From an uncultured Pseudobutyrivibrio sp. (lineage in GTDB: Bacteria > Bacillota > Clostridia > Lachnospirales > Lachnospiraceae), in assembly GCA_900546435.1 (NCBI GenBank), contig URCQ01000007.1, positions 1 to 64,000 on the forward strand: a DNA stretch of 64,000 nt, written 5' to 3'. Position 1 is the stretch's first letter, and each line of letters begins with the position of its first letter. Position numbers and translations under genes: made by a program. This document shows, piece by piece, positions 34,502 through 43,342 of this stretch. The notes under the pieces are model-generated. The model was given only the letters and a program-made list of their open reading frames with translations. It was not told where the DNA came from and searched no databases.

Positions 34502-35611
34502 TTACTTTGCTACTCTAGCCATTGCCTCATCGTAATCCTTTGTTCCTACCCAGATATCGTTCTTATATGGGTTCTTCTTCTGCTCAATTGATCTCTTCAT
34601 AATCACAGCGATACAAATTACGTTAGCAACTAATGCAAGAATAGATACAACTCCTTGTGCTGTTGGGTTTGCTGTGATTCCCATGTCAGCAATTACTTCA
34701 TTAGAAGTATTTACGCCACTGTTGTAAACAGCGAGTGCCTTGTCATAAAGATCAAGTGCTGAGTAACCCTTTGCTGCTGCTCCACCGTAAACAGATGGAA
34801 GAACCGAGAAAGTCTTGCTCAACTGGAATAATGGGAATACCTGTGCAAACATACACCAGATACCAAGTGTGTTAGCACGGTTCTGGATCCAACCACCCTT
34901 GTTCCAAAGTGCATTAGCAAATGTAGGAGCAAGAAGAAGTGCAACACCACAATACCATGTATGTGTAGGCAGGTTAGCATATGTATACTGGAAGTTCCAG
35001 ATATCGTATGCAACGATGAACCATACTGTCATGTCAGGCCAAATCATATCCTGTGTATTTTTGTCCTTTGATGAGTAAATTCCCCACCAACCTGTCATAC
35101 AGAAGATATTGAGAACACCTGCGATAGCGTTGAGTACGTTCCACCATCCACCATAAAGGAATACACCTTCGTTTGATGCCCACCAGGCACCTGAAAGGTC
35201 ACCTGTGATAGCGAAAGCGTGTACTGCTGACTCAAGATCAGAAACAACAGCGATCATGATGTTTGCAGCAACGATGAACCATGGGAATGGCTTAAACCAT
35301 TCTTTTGCACCAATGCCCCACTGATACTTGATCATCATGAAACCGATACATCCAATAACTGCAGCATAGAGCTTGAAGTAGTGGAACCAACCATCCATGT
35401 ATTCCATAGTTGGGTTGCTTGCGCCACCAAATGCGCCCAAATGCATACCAATAAAGTAAACTGTAAGAATGAGTGGAATAATAACGAAGATTACCATTCC
35501 GCCTGCCTTTGTACGACGGGCAATTTCATTCGTAATGATAAGTCCGGCAAACACGAGTAACCAGCCTACAAGCTGAGTAGCAGATGTGCTGCCATAAATC
35601 TGAAACAACAT
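34502..35611 (-). CDS. Polytopic membrane protein, DUF5692-like, function unknown
   Basis: The 369-residue protein has about nine to ten hydrophobic segments and is rich in tryptophan and tyrosine. It resembles what I know as the DUF5692 family of Bacillota, a call from memory that needs a profile search. Distinctive stretches are GMHLGAFGGASNPTMEYMDGW near residue 55, VVSDLESAVHAFAITGDLSG, GGWWNVLNAIAGVLN and WPDMTVWFIVAYDIWNFQYTYANLPTHTWYCG, quoted only in parts here. Buried acidic and histidine residues (DLESAVHAF, DIWNFQY) hint at a transporter or membrane enzyme, but no function can be assigned. GGGAGG precedes the start. It is a single-gene unit with a strong promoter, a long leader and phased upstream repeats, so it is probably well expressed and regulated. 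Confidence 0.75.
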   Translation of the reverse strand: MLFQIYGSTSATQLVGWLLVFAGLIITNEIARRTKAGGMVIFVIIPLILTVYFIGMHLGAFGGASNPTMEYMDGWFHYFKLYAAVIGCIGFMMIKYQWGIGAKEWFKPFPWFIVAANIMIAVVSDLESAVHAFAITGDLSGAWWASNEGVFLYGGWWNVLNAIAGVLNIFCMTGWWGIYSSKDKNTQDMIWPDMTVWFIVAYDIWNFQYTYANLPTHTWYCGVALLLAPTFANALWNKGGWIQNRANTLGIWCMFAQVFPLFQLSKTFSVLPSVYGGAAAKGYSALDLYDKALAVYNSGVNTSNEVIADMGITANPTAQGVVSILALVANVICIAVIMKRSIEQKKNPYKNDIWVGTKDYDEAMARVAK

Positions 35612-35679
35612 AATTACATTCCTCCCTTACTTGTATTCATACGTTGTTTTTCGAGGTTTTTTCCCCTCTTTTCGCAACA

Positions 35680-35708
35680 ATTTTAACACTTTGTTTATAC
35701 TATTTCAA
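35680..35708 (-). promoter_or_regulatory. Strong sigma-A promoter of the DUF5692-like gene
   Basis: TTGAAA, 17 bases, TAAAAT on the minus strand, about 70 bases before the coding start. Confidence 0.7.
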
Positions 35709-35752
35709 ACTTTTTTAATAAATATAAACAATCTTACTCACGCACATAAAAA

Positions 35753-35806
35753 TGTGTATAAAATAAAGAACAATCTTTCCCATACAGCAAATTCTGTGTA
35801 TAAAAT
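35753..35806. repeat. 12-bp direct repeats TGTGTATAAAAT, 42 bp apart
   Basis: Two exact copies start at 35753 and 35795, exactly 42 bp or four helical turns apart. A weaker relative (TGTATACTAT) starts at 35837. They lie upstream of the DUF5692-like promoter and could bind an activator on one face of the DNA. Confidence 0.55.
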
Positions 35807-35850
35807 CAGACACATTTCGACTCATTTTATAAAAAATGTATACTATTTTA

Positions 35851-37329
35851 TCAAATGATGATACAGATTAAACCGCCGTTATTATCATTCACGATTTTTT
35901 GCATCGTATCCTGTAGTTTTAGCTGACATTCATCATCCATGGCAGCAATCTTACTACGCATGCCATCTTCCATCAGTTCTCCTATGGATTTACCAAAAAT
36001 GTTTGTCTCAAAAACCCCTTCCTTCGTCTTTTGTCCTTCCTTAATATAGGCAATCAAATCCTGTGCCTGCTCCTCACTTCCAACAATCGGAGCAATCTCT
36101 GTTTCGATATTTGCACGAATCATGTGAATGGATGGAGACAGTGCCTTCATTTTCACACCAAATTTATTTCCGTGACGAATCAGCACCGGCTCCTCCATGG
36201 TAATATCCGACAGTTCCGGCGAAACAACCCCATATCCCTTCTGTTCTACCGACTGCATTGCATCTGCCACCTTTTCATAGGATTTACGCAAATTTGACAG
36301 ATTTCCAATATACGATAGCAACTGATATTCTCCTGTAATCGGCACACCTGCCAATTGTGATATATTCTCATAATAATAACTTTTCTCAAGTGTCATCGAT
36401 ATTTTTACCTGACCTGTCGCCAAATCCACCTGGCTTAATGTTGTTTTTTCTATGTAATCCTCCGGCTGCGAAAAATCGATAGCAAATATATCCCTTACCT
36501 TTGTCGTATCTTCCAATATTCTTTTTGCATAACCTGCAATGCTCTGTTTCATCTCATTTTCTGCCGGCAGCATTTCCACCCATTTTGGAATCGTAAAGGA
36601 TATTCCACTGACTGGAAATTCATACAGAACGGAAGACAAAATCTCTTCAAAATCTTCTTTTTTCATCTGCTGACAATTCATAGGAAGCACACTGCACTGA
36701 TACTCCAGTTCCAACTGTTTTGCAAGTTGCTTAGTCTCCTCACTATGTGGATGTCCGGAATTAACAATCATCACATAGGGTTTCCCGATAGCACGCAATT
36801 TTTCTACGGTACGCATCTCTGCCTCAACAAAAGCTTCTCGATCCAATTCTCCAAACGTCCCATCACAGGTAACAATCACACCGATTGTCGCATGATCTGT
36901 GATCACTTTTTCCGTCCCCACGGCAGCCGCTTTTTCAAATGGCATCTCATGTGAAGACCATGGCGTTTTTACCATACGCTCCCGATCTCCTTCCATAGCC
37001 CCCTTTGCCCCTTGAATCAAGAAACCCACACAATCAATCAAACGAATCTTGCATTTTAAATCATGCGCCAATTCCATCTCCACCTGTTCCTTCGGTACAA
37101 ACTTGGGCTCTGTCGTCATAATGGTGCGCCCCTGTGCTGATTGCGGCAATTCGTCAATGGTGCGCCGCATAACATTTTCCTCTTTAATATTCGGAAGTAC
37201 CATCTGCTCCATAAACTGTTTAATAAAAGTAGATTTCCCCGTTCGCACCGGTCCCACGACACCTATGTATATTTCTCCATTTGTTCTGCTTTGTATGTCA
37301 TTATATAAAGAAAATGTTGTTTCTCCCAT
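35851..37329 (-). CDS. spoIVA: Stage IV sporulation protein A
   Basis: SpoIVA is the ATPase that polymerises on the forespore surface as the base of the spore coat. The Walker A motif GPVRTGKSTF is near residue 27, followed by EENVMRRTIDELPQSAQG, IDCVGFLIQGAKGAMEG and the GVIVTCDGTFGEL segment. The C-terminus ends in NNGGLICIII, typical of the family. Its 492 residues match the usual length. A sigma-E-like promoter and a GGAAGGGG ribosome site precede it. Confidence 0.97.
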   Translation of the reverse strand: MGETTFSLYNDIQSRTNGEIYIGVVGPVRTGKSTFIKQFMEQMVLPNIKEENVMRRTIDELPQSAQGRTIMTTEPKFVPKEQVEMELAHDLKCKIRLIDCVGFLIQGAKGAMEGDRERMVKTPWSSHEMPFEKAAAVGTEKVITDHATIGVIVTCDGTFGELDREAFVEAEMRTVEKLRAIGKPYVMIVNSGHPHSEETKQLAKQLELEYQCSVLPMNCQQMKKEDFEEILSSVLYEFPVSGISFTIPKWVEMLPAENEMKQSIAGYAKRILEDTTKVRDIFAIDFSQPEDYIEKTTLSQVDLATGQVKISMTLEKSYYYENISQLAGVPITGEYQLLSYIGNLSNLRKSYEKVADAMQSVEQKGYGVVSPELSDITMEEPVLIRHGNKFGVKMKALSPSIHMIRANIETEIAPIVGSEEQAQDLIAYIKEGQKTKEGVFETNIFGKSIGELMEDGMRSKIAAMDDECQLKLQDTMQKIVNDNNGGLICIII

Positions 37330-37341
37330 AAGAAAAAGCCC

Positions 37342-37372
37342 CTTCCCATATTTACCTCTAATATATGGGAAG
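37342..37372. promoter_or_regulatory. Inverted repeat in the spoIVA leader
   Basis: A perfect 10-bp stem, CTTCCCATAT with ATATGGGAAG, lies between spoIVA and the upstream cyclase gene. It overlaps both the predicted -10 and the ribosome site, so it may act as a weak terminator for the upstream gene or fold over the spoIVA ribosome site. Confidence 0.5.
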
Positions 37373-37388
37373 AGACTTCAATTTATGA
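37360..37388 (-). promoter_or_regulatory. Possible sigma-E promoter of spoIVA
   Basis: TCATAAA, 14 bases, CATATATT on the minus strand. spoIVA is a known sigma-E gene in Bacillus. The -35 overlaps the stop codon of the upstream cyclase gene. Confidence 0.55.
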
Positions 37389-38486
37389 GTCAATCTTAAA
37401 ATTATTCTTACCGCTCCGTTTCACTTCATAGAGTGCACGATCTGCTCGTGCAAACAGCTCGGCATAATTCTCCATTCCATCACCTTTCGTACAGCGAACC
37501 GCTATACCCACACTACAGGAAAATGGCTGCTTTCCATCCGGCGCACGCATTGTGTGTGTCAGTTCCATAACACGTTCTACACATTTAATCGCTTCTGCCG
37601 TATCTTTTTCCTTGAGAAACATAACAAATTCATCGCCGCCAAAACGTCCAGCAATGTCGTCCGTATCTATTGAATGACGCAGAATCTGCCCAAAGCTTCG
37701 AAGTACCGCATCTCCTGCCTGATGTCCATACGTGTCATTTACTGTCTTAAAATCATCAAAGTCTACAATAACCATCACGCAATCTGATGTCGGATGTGAA
37801 CGCATAAACTCATTACATAAAAATTCGGTACTTGCCTTATTATAAGTCGATGTCAGCCGATCCACCATTCCCATACGGCGAAGCCTTTGTTTTGCTTCAT
37901 GTTCGCTGGCACGATATGTATACAATATCTTTGCAACGTAGCCGGTTAGAACAACGCCAAAAAGGCAACTGAATAAATCAACTGAAAATGTGGCAATCGA
38001 CTTCGTCAGAAAAGATGCCAGTATATAAGCTGCCATCTCAACTAACATCAGTCCAATAGCCTGATAAAAGGTGTATATAAAGGCAACTATAAACGCAACC
38101 GTCACCGGCATATAATAAACCGCCGGCTGATTCATTTCGACAGGAACAATGCTCATGATTCCTGTAAAAGTCATCACATACAACTGAAACATACTGCATA
38201 CAATGGATACTTCCTTGTAGGATCTTGTTTTCTTTTTATAGCGTATGAGCACGATAGGCAAAATCATAGCATGAAGTATCACTGCACCTGCATACACACG
38301 CGTGACCTGCCACTTAGAAAACACATTCAAAGAAGCACAAAAATAACCAAAAACCACTATAAAATATATGATATTCAGCGTACACAATGTCTTTTGATTG
38401 TTCTTTGTGACACTAGCTTTGTTATCCTCAATATAGGAAATGCTGTCCTGTTGCACACGGTCTTTGATCTTATATAGTAATTCCAT
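37383..38486 (-). CDS. Membrane diguanylate cyclase
   Basis: About six hydrophobic helices (residues 30-195) are followed by a GGDEF domain. GRFGGDEFVMF is the canonical active-site motif, and VIVDFDDFKTVNDTYGHQAGD carries the metal and GTP ligands, so this protein is probably an active cyclic di-GMP synthase. The residues before the motif read DTDD rather than RxxD, so there is no product-inhibition site. I took the inner ATG preceded by GGGGGG, giving 367 residues, not the one 24 bases upstream. The gene is directly before spoIVA in the same direction. Confidence 0.88.
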   Translation of the reverse strand: MELLYKIKDRVQQDSISYIEDNKASVTKNNQKTLCTLNIIYFIVVFGYFCASLNVFSKWQVTRVYAGAVILHAMILPIVLIRYKKKTRSYKEVSIVCSMFQLYVMTFTGIMSIVPVEMNQPAVYYMPVTVAFIVAFIYTFYQAIGLMLVEMAAYILASFLTKSIATFSVDLFSCLFGVVLTGYVAKILYTYRASEHEAKQRLRRMGMVDRLTSTYNKASTEFLCNEFMRSHPTSDCVMVIVDFDDFKTVNDTYGHQAGDAVLRSFGQILRHSIDTDDIAGRFGGDEFVMFLKEKDTAEAIKCVERVMELTHTMRAPDGKQPFSCSVGIAVRCTKGDGMENYAELFARADRALYEVKRSGKNNFKIDS

Positions 38487-38558
38487 CAAATCCCCCCCTA
38501 TTGATGTCATTTCTCTTTTGTCCTATTATACCCCCGTGCATAACTTTTGTCGTGTATT

Positions 38559-39488
38559 TTATGACAAATGTGGCATCTGCAGTGCCCCAGGAATACAACG
38601 ATACGTAATATCTGTCTGATCTCCACAATCCTCACCATCGGCATGTACCACCATTGGCTTGTCAAATACGATATGCAATTCTTTTGCATTTACAATCTGA
38701 AATCCTCGAATATTCTCATGTTTGCCGGCTAGCAAAAATGGGAAACAGAACAAACAAAGAACACGTGGAATACCATACACAAGACACACAGATAGCTTGC
38801 CATCATGTGCATCTGCTGATGGTGCCATTGGTACTGCCCCACCTTCACAAGGGAAATTCATTGCTGCAGCAAAAATAACGTTTTTCATAGAAAGCTGTTT
38901 GCCATTATGAAGTGTTGCCGTTCCAGATACAAACGGTGCTCGGAATAATTCTGCAACGGTCAAAAGTCCATAGGTTAATTTCCCCAGATGAAGTTTATTT
39001 AAGAATACCTTCAAACGTGATGTCAATGCTTTTCGACAGACTGCTGCATCAATACCCGCACCTGCGCTGATGGCAAATCGTCGCGTCTTTCCTCCGCACT
39101 CGACTTCCCCCACATCAATCGCATCTGTTGTTTCGGACGCCAGAATCTGACGTAAAATCTGTTCTGGTTCTGCTGTAATATGCAGTCCTCTGGCAAAATC
39201 ATTGGCAGATCCCAGTGGAAGATATCCAAAAGTAACACGCGAAAAATCACAGATACCATTTAACACTTCATTTACCGTTCCGTCGCCCCCTCCAACGACA
39301 AGAAAGCGGTATGTTCCATCCTGTGTCAATTCACGTGCAATCTCTGTTGCATGACCAATGTACTCCGTAATATGTACGTTGTAAGAAACCCCTTCTTTTT
39401 TCAGAATTTTCTCTAACAATTCCCAAGTCGCCTGTGACTTTCCGGTACGGGAATGCAGATTGATAATAAATTCGTATGTTGTATTCAT
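38559..39488 (-). CDS. Diacylglycerol/lipid kinase (DagK/YegS family)
   Basis: The catalytic motif VVGGGDGTVNEVLNG near residue 60 and the LPLGSANDFARGL segment define the lipid kinase fold that uses ATP to phosphorylate diacylglycerol or related lipids. The opening FIINLHSRTGKSQATWELL fits as well. The frame continues upstream, but GAGGGGG precedes the chosen ATG and gives the usual ~309 residues. Likely role is returning diacylglycerol to phospholipid synthesis. It is divergent from the chloride-channel gene. Confidence 0.9.
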   Translation of the reverse strand: MNTTYEFIINLHSRTGKSQATWELLEKILKKEGVSYNVHITEYIGHATEIARELTQDGTYRFLVVGGGDGTVNEVLNGICDFSRVTFGYLPLGSANDFARGLHITAEPEQILRQILASETTDAIDVGEVECGGKTRRFAISAGAGIDAAVCRKALTSRLKVFLNKLHLGKLTYGLLTVAELFRAPFVSGTATLHNGKQLSMKNVIFAAAMNFPCEGGAVPMAPSADAHDGKLSVCLVYGIPRVLCLFCFPFLLAGKHENIRGFQIVNAKELHIVFDKPMVVHADGEDCGDQTDITYRCIPGALQMPHLS

Positions 39489-39520
39489 TTTTACCCCCTC
39501 TTCATGCATTCTCATTTGAA

Positions 39521-39571
39521 TTATGCACTTAAACATGATAACATACTTATGCACTTACGCATTTCATGCGT
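39521..39571. repeat. Direct and inverted repeats before the ClC gene
   Basis: TTATGCACTTA occurs at 39521 and 39547, and ACGCAT-TTC-ATGCGT forms a six-bp inverted repeat at 39557-39571. They fill the space between the divergent lipid-kinase and channel genes and could hold an operator. Confidence 0.4.
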
Positions 39572-39616
39572 TATATAGTTAATATATTTTACTACAAATC
39601 AGTCAGGAATAAAACC

Positions 39617-40897
39617 ATGTTTAACAAATCTATTTTCTTTCAAAAATCTGAACATAATATCAAACGTTTTACATCCACTACGCGCTGGTTGATGATGTCT
39701 GTTTTCATCGGACTTGTCGTCGGCCTGATCAGTGGGTCTTTTGGATATTTATTGCAGTGTGTGACAGATTTCCGTCTAGCACATTCCTACTTATTATATG
39801 GTCTTCCTTTTGGAGCCGTAGTCATTGTTGCAATGTACCATCTGGTTCTGCACGAAAAAGATCCTGGTACCAACCTCGTCATCTCTGCCATTCACTCTGG
39901 AGATCGTATTCCACTGCGTATGGCTCCGTTAATCTATATCAGCACCATTTTAACACATCTTGTCGGTGGTTCCGCCGGGCGTGAAGGGGCTGCTTTGCAA
40001 TTGGGAGGCAGCATTGGAAATGCTTTTGGTGAGTATCTCGGCTTCCACGAAAAAGATGACCGCAACATCATGATTATGTGTGGTATGAGCGCTGCTTTCT
40101 CCGCACTCTTTGGTACGCCGATTGCAGCTGCTGTATTTTCTATGGAAGTCGTCAGTGTCGGTATCATGCACTATGCTGCGCTACTGCCTTGCGCTGTATC
40201 ATCTCTGATTGCCCGCGCGATTGCTTTCCATTTATTTGGCATTGCGTCACCTTATTATGACATTTTAGAATTGCCTGCTTTTGATATAAAAAGTGCTCTT
40301 TGGATTTCCTTATTTTCAGCACTTTGTGGACTTGTCAGCATTTTCTTCTGCGTGACATTGCACCAGACGTCTGCACTGTATCAACGTTTTTTTAAAAACC
40401 CATATTTACGTGCTTTCGTTGGTGGTTCTCTCGTCCTTCTTCTTTCCATCGGCGTTGGTGGAATTGATATGCAGACCTATAACGGCACCGGAACTTCTAT
40501 GATTTCCATCTGTATGGATGGCAATATATCTTCCCTTGCCTTTTTATTAAAGATTCTTTTTACTGCTTTAACCCTTGGATGCGGTTATAAAGGTGGCGAA
40601 ATTGTACCGACATTTTTCATCGGAGCTGCTTTCGGTTCTATGTTTGGAAACCTCATCGGATTTTCACCATCTCTGTGCGCAGCAATTGGCATGGGCGCTA
40701 TGTTCTGTGGTGTAACCAACAGCCCGATCACATCGCTTCTTATTTGTTTCGAGCTGTTTGGATTTGAAGGCACACCATTCTTTTTACTGGCGATTGGATT
40801 TAGCTACACCGTTTCCGGCTACTATAGTCTCTACAGTAGTCAGAAGATTGTATACTCCAAATACAAATCAAATTTTATCGACAAAAACGCCAAGTGA
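39617..40897 (+). CDS. ClC-family chloride channel or chloride/proton antiporter
   Basis: The protein has about ten hydrophobic helices. GSAGREGAALQLGGSIGN near residue 120 corresponds to the ClC G(K/R)EGP region with the gating glutamate, though alanine replaces the proline. GGEIVPTFFIGAAFGSMFG corresponds to the GxFxP anion-binding region. The first motif is DPGTNLV rather than the usual GSGIP, so anion choice may differ from chloride. No C-terminal CBS or RCK domain is present. The frame extends 51 bases upstream, but AGGA before the chosen ATG gives 426 residues. Confidence 0.85.
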   Translation: MFNKSIFFQKSEHNIKRFTSTTRWLMMSVFIGLVVGLISGSFGYLLQCVTDFRLAHSYLLYGLPFGAVVIVAMYHLVLHEKDPGTNLVISAIHSGDRIPLRMAPLIYISTILTHLVGGSAGREGAALQLGGSIGNAFGEYLGFHEKDDRNIMIMCGMSAAFSALFGTPIAAAVFSMEVVSVGIMHYAALLPCAVSSLIARAIAFHLFGIASPYYDILELPAFDIKSALWISLFSALCGLVSIFFCVTLHQTSALYQRFFKNPYLRAFVGGSLVLLLSIGVGGIDMQTYNGTGTSMISICMDGNISSLAFLLKILFTALTLGCGYKGGEIVPTFFIGAAFGSMFGNLIGFSPSLCAAIGMGAMFCGVTNSPITSLLICFELFGFEGTPFFLLAIGFSYTVSGYYSLYSSQKIVYSKYKSNFIDKNAK

Positions 40898-40903
40898 TGC
40901 CTA

Positions 40904-40932
40904 GGACGCTCCTCGTGGCAACAGGAACGTCC
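40904..40932. repeat. Intergenic hairpin with GGACG-type arms
   Basis: Ten-base arms (GGACGCTCCT and AGGAACGTCC, one C/A mismatch on the plus strand and G-U on the minus strand) enclose a nine-base loop. It lies between the convergent channel and alpha-galactosidase genes. A T run is lacking, so it looks more like a repeated palindromic element than a terminator. Confidence 0.5.
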
Positions 40933-40941
40933 CCGACACAA

Positions 40942-43275
40942 CTACTCCTCTGTCATAAAATAGAGGCGGGATGCGTAATCCGGAAAATGACGTACTTCAT
41001 CACTGTAGCCAGTTCCCACAAACGATTGCTTTAATTTGACACCATCGTACATAATAGATGCTCCGCTGCAGATATAGTCTTCGGTCTCTCCATCCATCTT
41101 TACAAATCTTGCCAACACATTATGTACCAGTGAATCCGGTTTTACATGAATCGGTGCTGCTGTATTGACGAGATCACCAAATTCTTTGATATTATATTTT
41201 CTTGGCAAACCAACAAAATGATACATAGCAAGCGGATCCAATCCCTTTGCTGTATATTTCTTAAACATCGCATTTGGCTGCACTTCTCTTTGCATAAGCA
41301 TACCAATTGCCGTCTTTTTATCCTGTGATACCACATTCCATTGGAAGCAATTTCCATTTTCTACACGATAAAAATCTCCATATTGCCATATGCTACGGTA
41401 TTCTTTATACAGGGCAATCTGCGCCTTAATTTGCTCTAGTTCCTCTTTTGACATATCACACAAATTGCATTCATATCCCAGCACACCAAAAGATGCCACA
41501 GCAAATCTGGATTCTAATGGTGTCACACGAAGCGTCTGGTGATTTGGACATGCCGATACATGTGCAGAAACACAAGACATTGGATAGCCATAGCTATATC
41601 CGTTTTGGATGGTCAGCCGACATACAGCATCCGTATTATCACTTGCCCAAATCTGTGGAAAATAGCAAAGCATCCCTAGGTCAAAACGATTCCCACCTGA
41701 TGCACATCCCTCAAATAATACCTCCGGAAATGCCTCTGTCAGCTCTTTTGCCAGGCGATACACACCTTGGATATAACGATGCGCTACTTCCTGCTGTCGG
41801 TCACTTGGCAAATATTGTGAATAATAATCTGAAATAATACGATTCATATCCCACTTTACATAGGCAATATTTGCACTTCCAATCACATTTTTCATCTGCG
41901 CAATCATATAATCCACAACCTCAGGATTTGCAAAATCAAGCACTCTTTGGTTACGGCCTTCCGCATGATCTTTTCCAGGAATTTCCATACTCCACTCCGG
42001 ATGCGCCCGGTATAAATCACTATCGACATTCACCATCTCCGGTTCCACCCAAATACCGAAAGAAAGTCCAAGATCATTTACTTTCTTGCAAAGCCCTGCC
42101 ACACCATTTGGTAGCTTCTTCGTATTCGGACTCCAGTCCCCCAACGCTTTTGTATCATTATCCCGCGTTCCAAACCAGCCATCATCCATAACAAACAGCT
42201 CCACACCGACGTCTTTTCCCATCTTAGCAAGACGAAGTAAGCTACTCTCTGAAATGTCAAAATAAGACGCTTCCCAACTATTCAAAAGTACCGGTCGCTC
42301 TTTATGCTGCCAGACACCCCTTACCACATGTTCTCTTACAAACGGATGCATATGACTGCTGATGCCGGAAAATCCTTCATGTGAAAATGTCATCACTGTT
42401 TCTGGAGCTTCGAATGCTTCCCCCGGTGCAATTTTAAACGCAAAATTGGTAGGATTGATGCCACTGACAATACGTGTTTTATCAAAACTGTTGACTTCTA
42501 CAGCCTCGTAATGATTTCCACTGTATACCAGATTGAATCCATAACAATTGCCCATCGTCTCCGATGTTCCTGGTTCACTCACCATAAAAAATGGATTGCA
42601 TCGGCTGGAAGAACTTCCGGTATAAGAGGAATTTACAAATTTCCCAATATTTACCGTCGTATCATAACGGTTCATTTCCTTTGTCCATCCACCATGGAAT
42701 GATGTCACCACATACCCCGCCTGATTTAAATCCAACTGCATGCTCATCAGTCGCGTAAGTTGTACCGTTTGTTCTGACTTATTGATAAATTTACTGCTTC
42801 GGACAATCACATCTTCCTCTGGAAAAATGCTATATACCAGTTCTAAAAGAAATCCCTCGTTTTTATCACGCAAATGTACCACCAGCTGTTCTGCATCTTC
42901 TACATCCGCATAGGTACTTGGCAGTGTTTCTAATGCCGCCTTGCCTTTCTTTTCCACCGCATCTACAAACACAAAATCCGTTGTACTGCTTCCGTCTGCA
43001 CAAATCACCTCAATCATTGGTTCCCGGATATCTCCCTTGCCATAGCCAGACATTTCTAAGCACATATCCTCTAAAGTAAAATTAAGATGCTTCTGGTCAT
43101 AGGCAATCGTATTGCCCGGAGCAAAAGTATGTTTTTCCACCAGACTAGCGCCATTTCCTAACGCAATTTTCCTTCCATAATACAAATGTTCTAATTGTCC
43201 TGTCTCCATCACACGAAAAGCGTATGTCGTTTCTTTTGTGTGCAATGCATATAAATGATCATGAATTTCTATCAT
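40942..43275 (-). CDS. Alpha-galactosidase, GH36
   Basis: The enzyme hydrolyses terminal alpha-galactose from raffinose-family or similar sugars. GH36 domains are visible: an N-terminal beta-sandwich, a barrel with MDDGWFG near residue 385, the nucleophile in YVKWDMNR near 475, and the acid/base in ASDNTD near 540. The C-terminal domain is present and the 777-residue length is complete. The frame runs 114 bases further upstream, but GAGGAGG sits directly before the chosen ATG, and the extra residues match nothing. There is no signal peptide, so the enzyme acts inside the cell on sugars brought in by the GPH transporter encoded just upstream. Confidence 0.94.
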   Translation of the reverse strand: MIEIHDHLYALHTKETTYAFRVMETGQLEHLYYGRKIALGNGASLVEKHTFAPGNTIAYDQKHLNFTLEDMCLEMSGYGKGDIREPMIEVICADGSSTTDFVFVDAVEKKGKAALETLPSTYADVEDAEQLVVHLRDKNEGFLLELVYSIFPEEDVIVRSSKFINKSEQTVQLTRLMSMQLDLNQAGYVVTSFHGGWTKEMNRYDTTVNIGKFVNSSYTGSSSSRCNPFFMVSEPGTSETMGNCYGFNLVYSGNHYEAVEVNSFDKTRIVSGINPTNFAFKIAPGEAFEAPETVMTFSHEGFSGISSHMHPFVREHVVRGVWQHKERPVLLNSWEASYFDISESSLLRLAKMGKDVGVELFVMDDGWFGTRDNDTKALGDWSPNTKKLPNGVAGLCKKVNDLGLSFGIWVEPEMVNVDSDLYRAHPEWSMEIPGKDHAEGRNQRVLDFANPEVVDYMIAQMKNVIGSANIAYVKWDMNRIISDYYSQYLPSDRQQEVAHRYIQGVYRLAKELTEAFPEVLFEGCASGGNRFDLGMLCYFPQIWASDNTDAVCRLTIQNGYSYGYPMSCVSAHVSACPNHQTLRVTPLESRFAVASFGVLGYECNLCDMSKEELEQIKAQIALYKEYRSIWQYGDFYRVENGNCFQWNVVSQDKKTAIGMLMQREVQPNAMFKKYTAKGLDPLAMYHFVGLPRKYNIKEFGDLVNTAAPIHVKPDSLVHNVLARFVKMDGETEDYICSGASIMYDGVKLKQSFVGTGYSDEVRHFPDYASRLYFMTEE

Positions 43276-43299
43276 ATTTTTCCTCCTCGTTAGTCGCAG

Positions 43300-43329
43300 A
43301 GGTGCCAAAAGGACGCCCCTCCGGCACCT
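43300..43329. repeat. Intergenic hairpin AGGTGCC/GGCACCT
   Basis: Seven-bp perfect arms with an inner AGG/CCT pair surround an ACGCC core, between the transporter and alpha-galactosidase genes. The GGACGCCCCT inside echoes the GGACG core of the hairpin at 40904. It may be a repeated element or an mRNA-processing site within the operon. Confidence 0.5.
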
Positions 43330-43342
43330 AGCACCTGTTGCA

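Noticed and set aside
35631..35858. 75-codon plus-strand frame upstream of the DUF5692-like gene
   Set aside because: It covers a strong minus-strand promoter and the repeats, and its product is low-complexity N, K, H and I.
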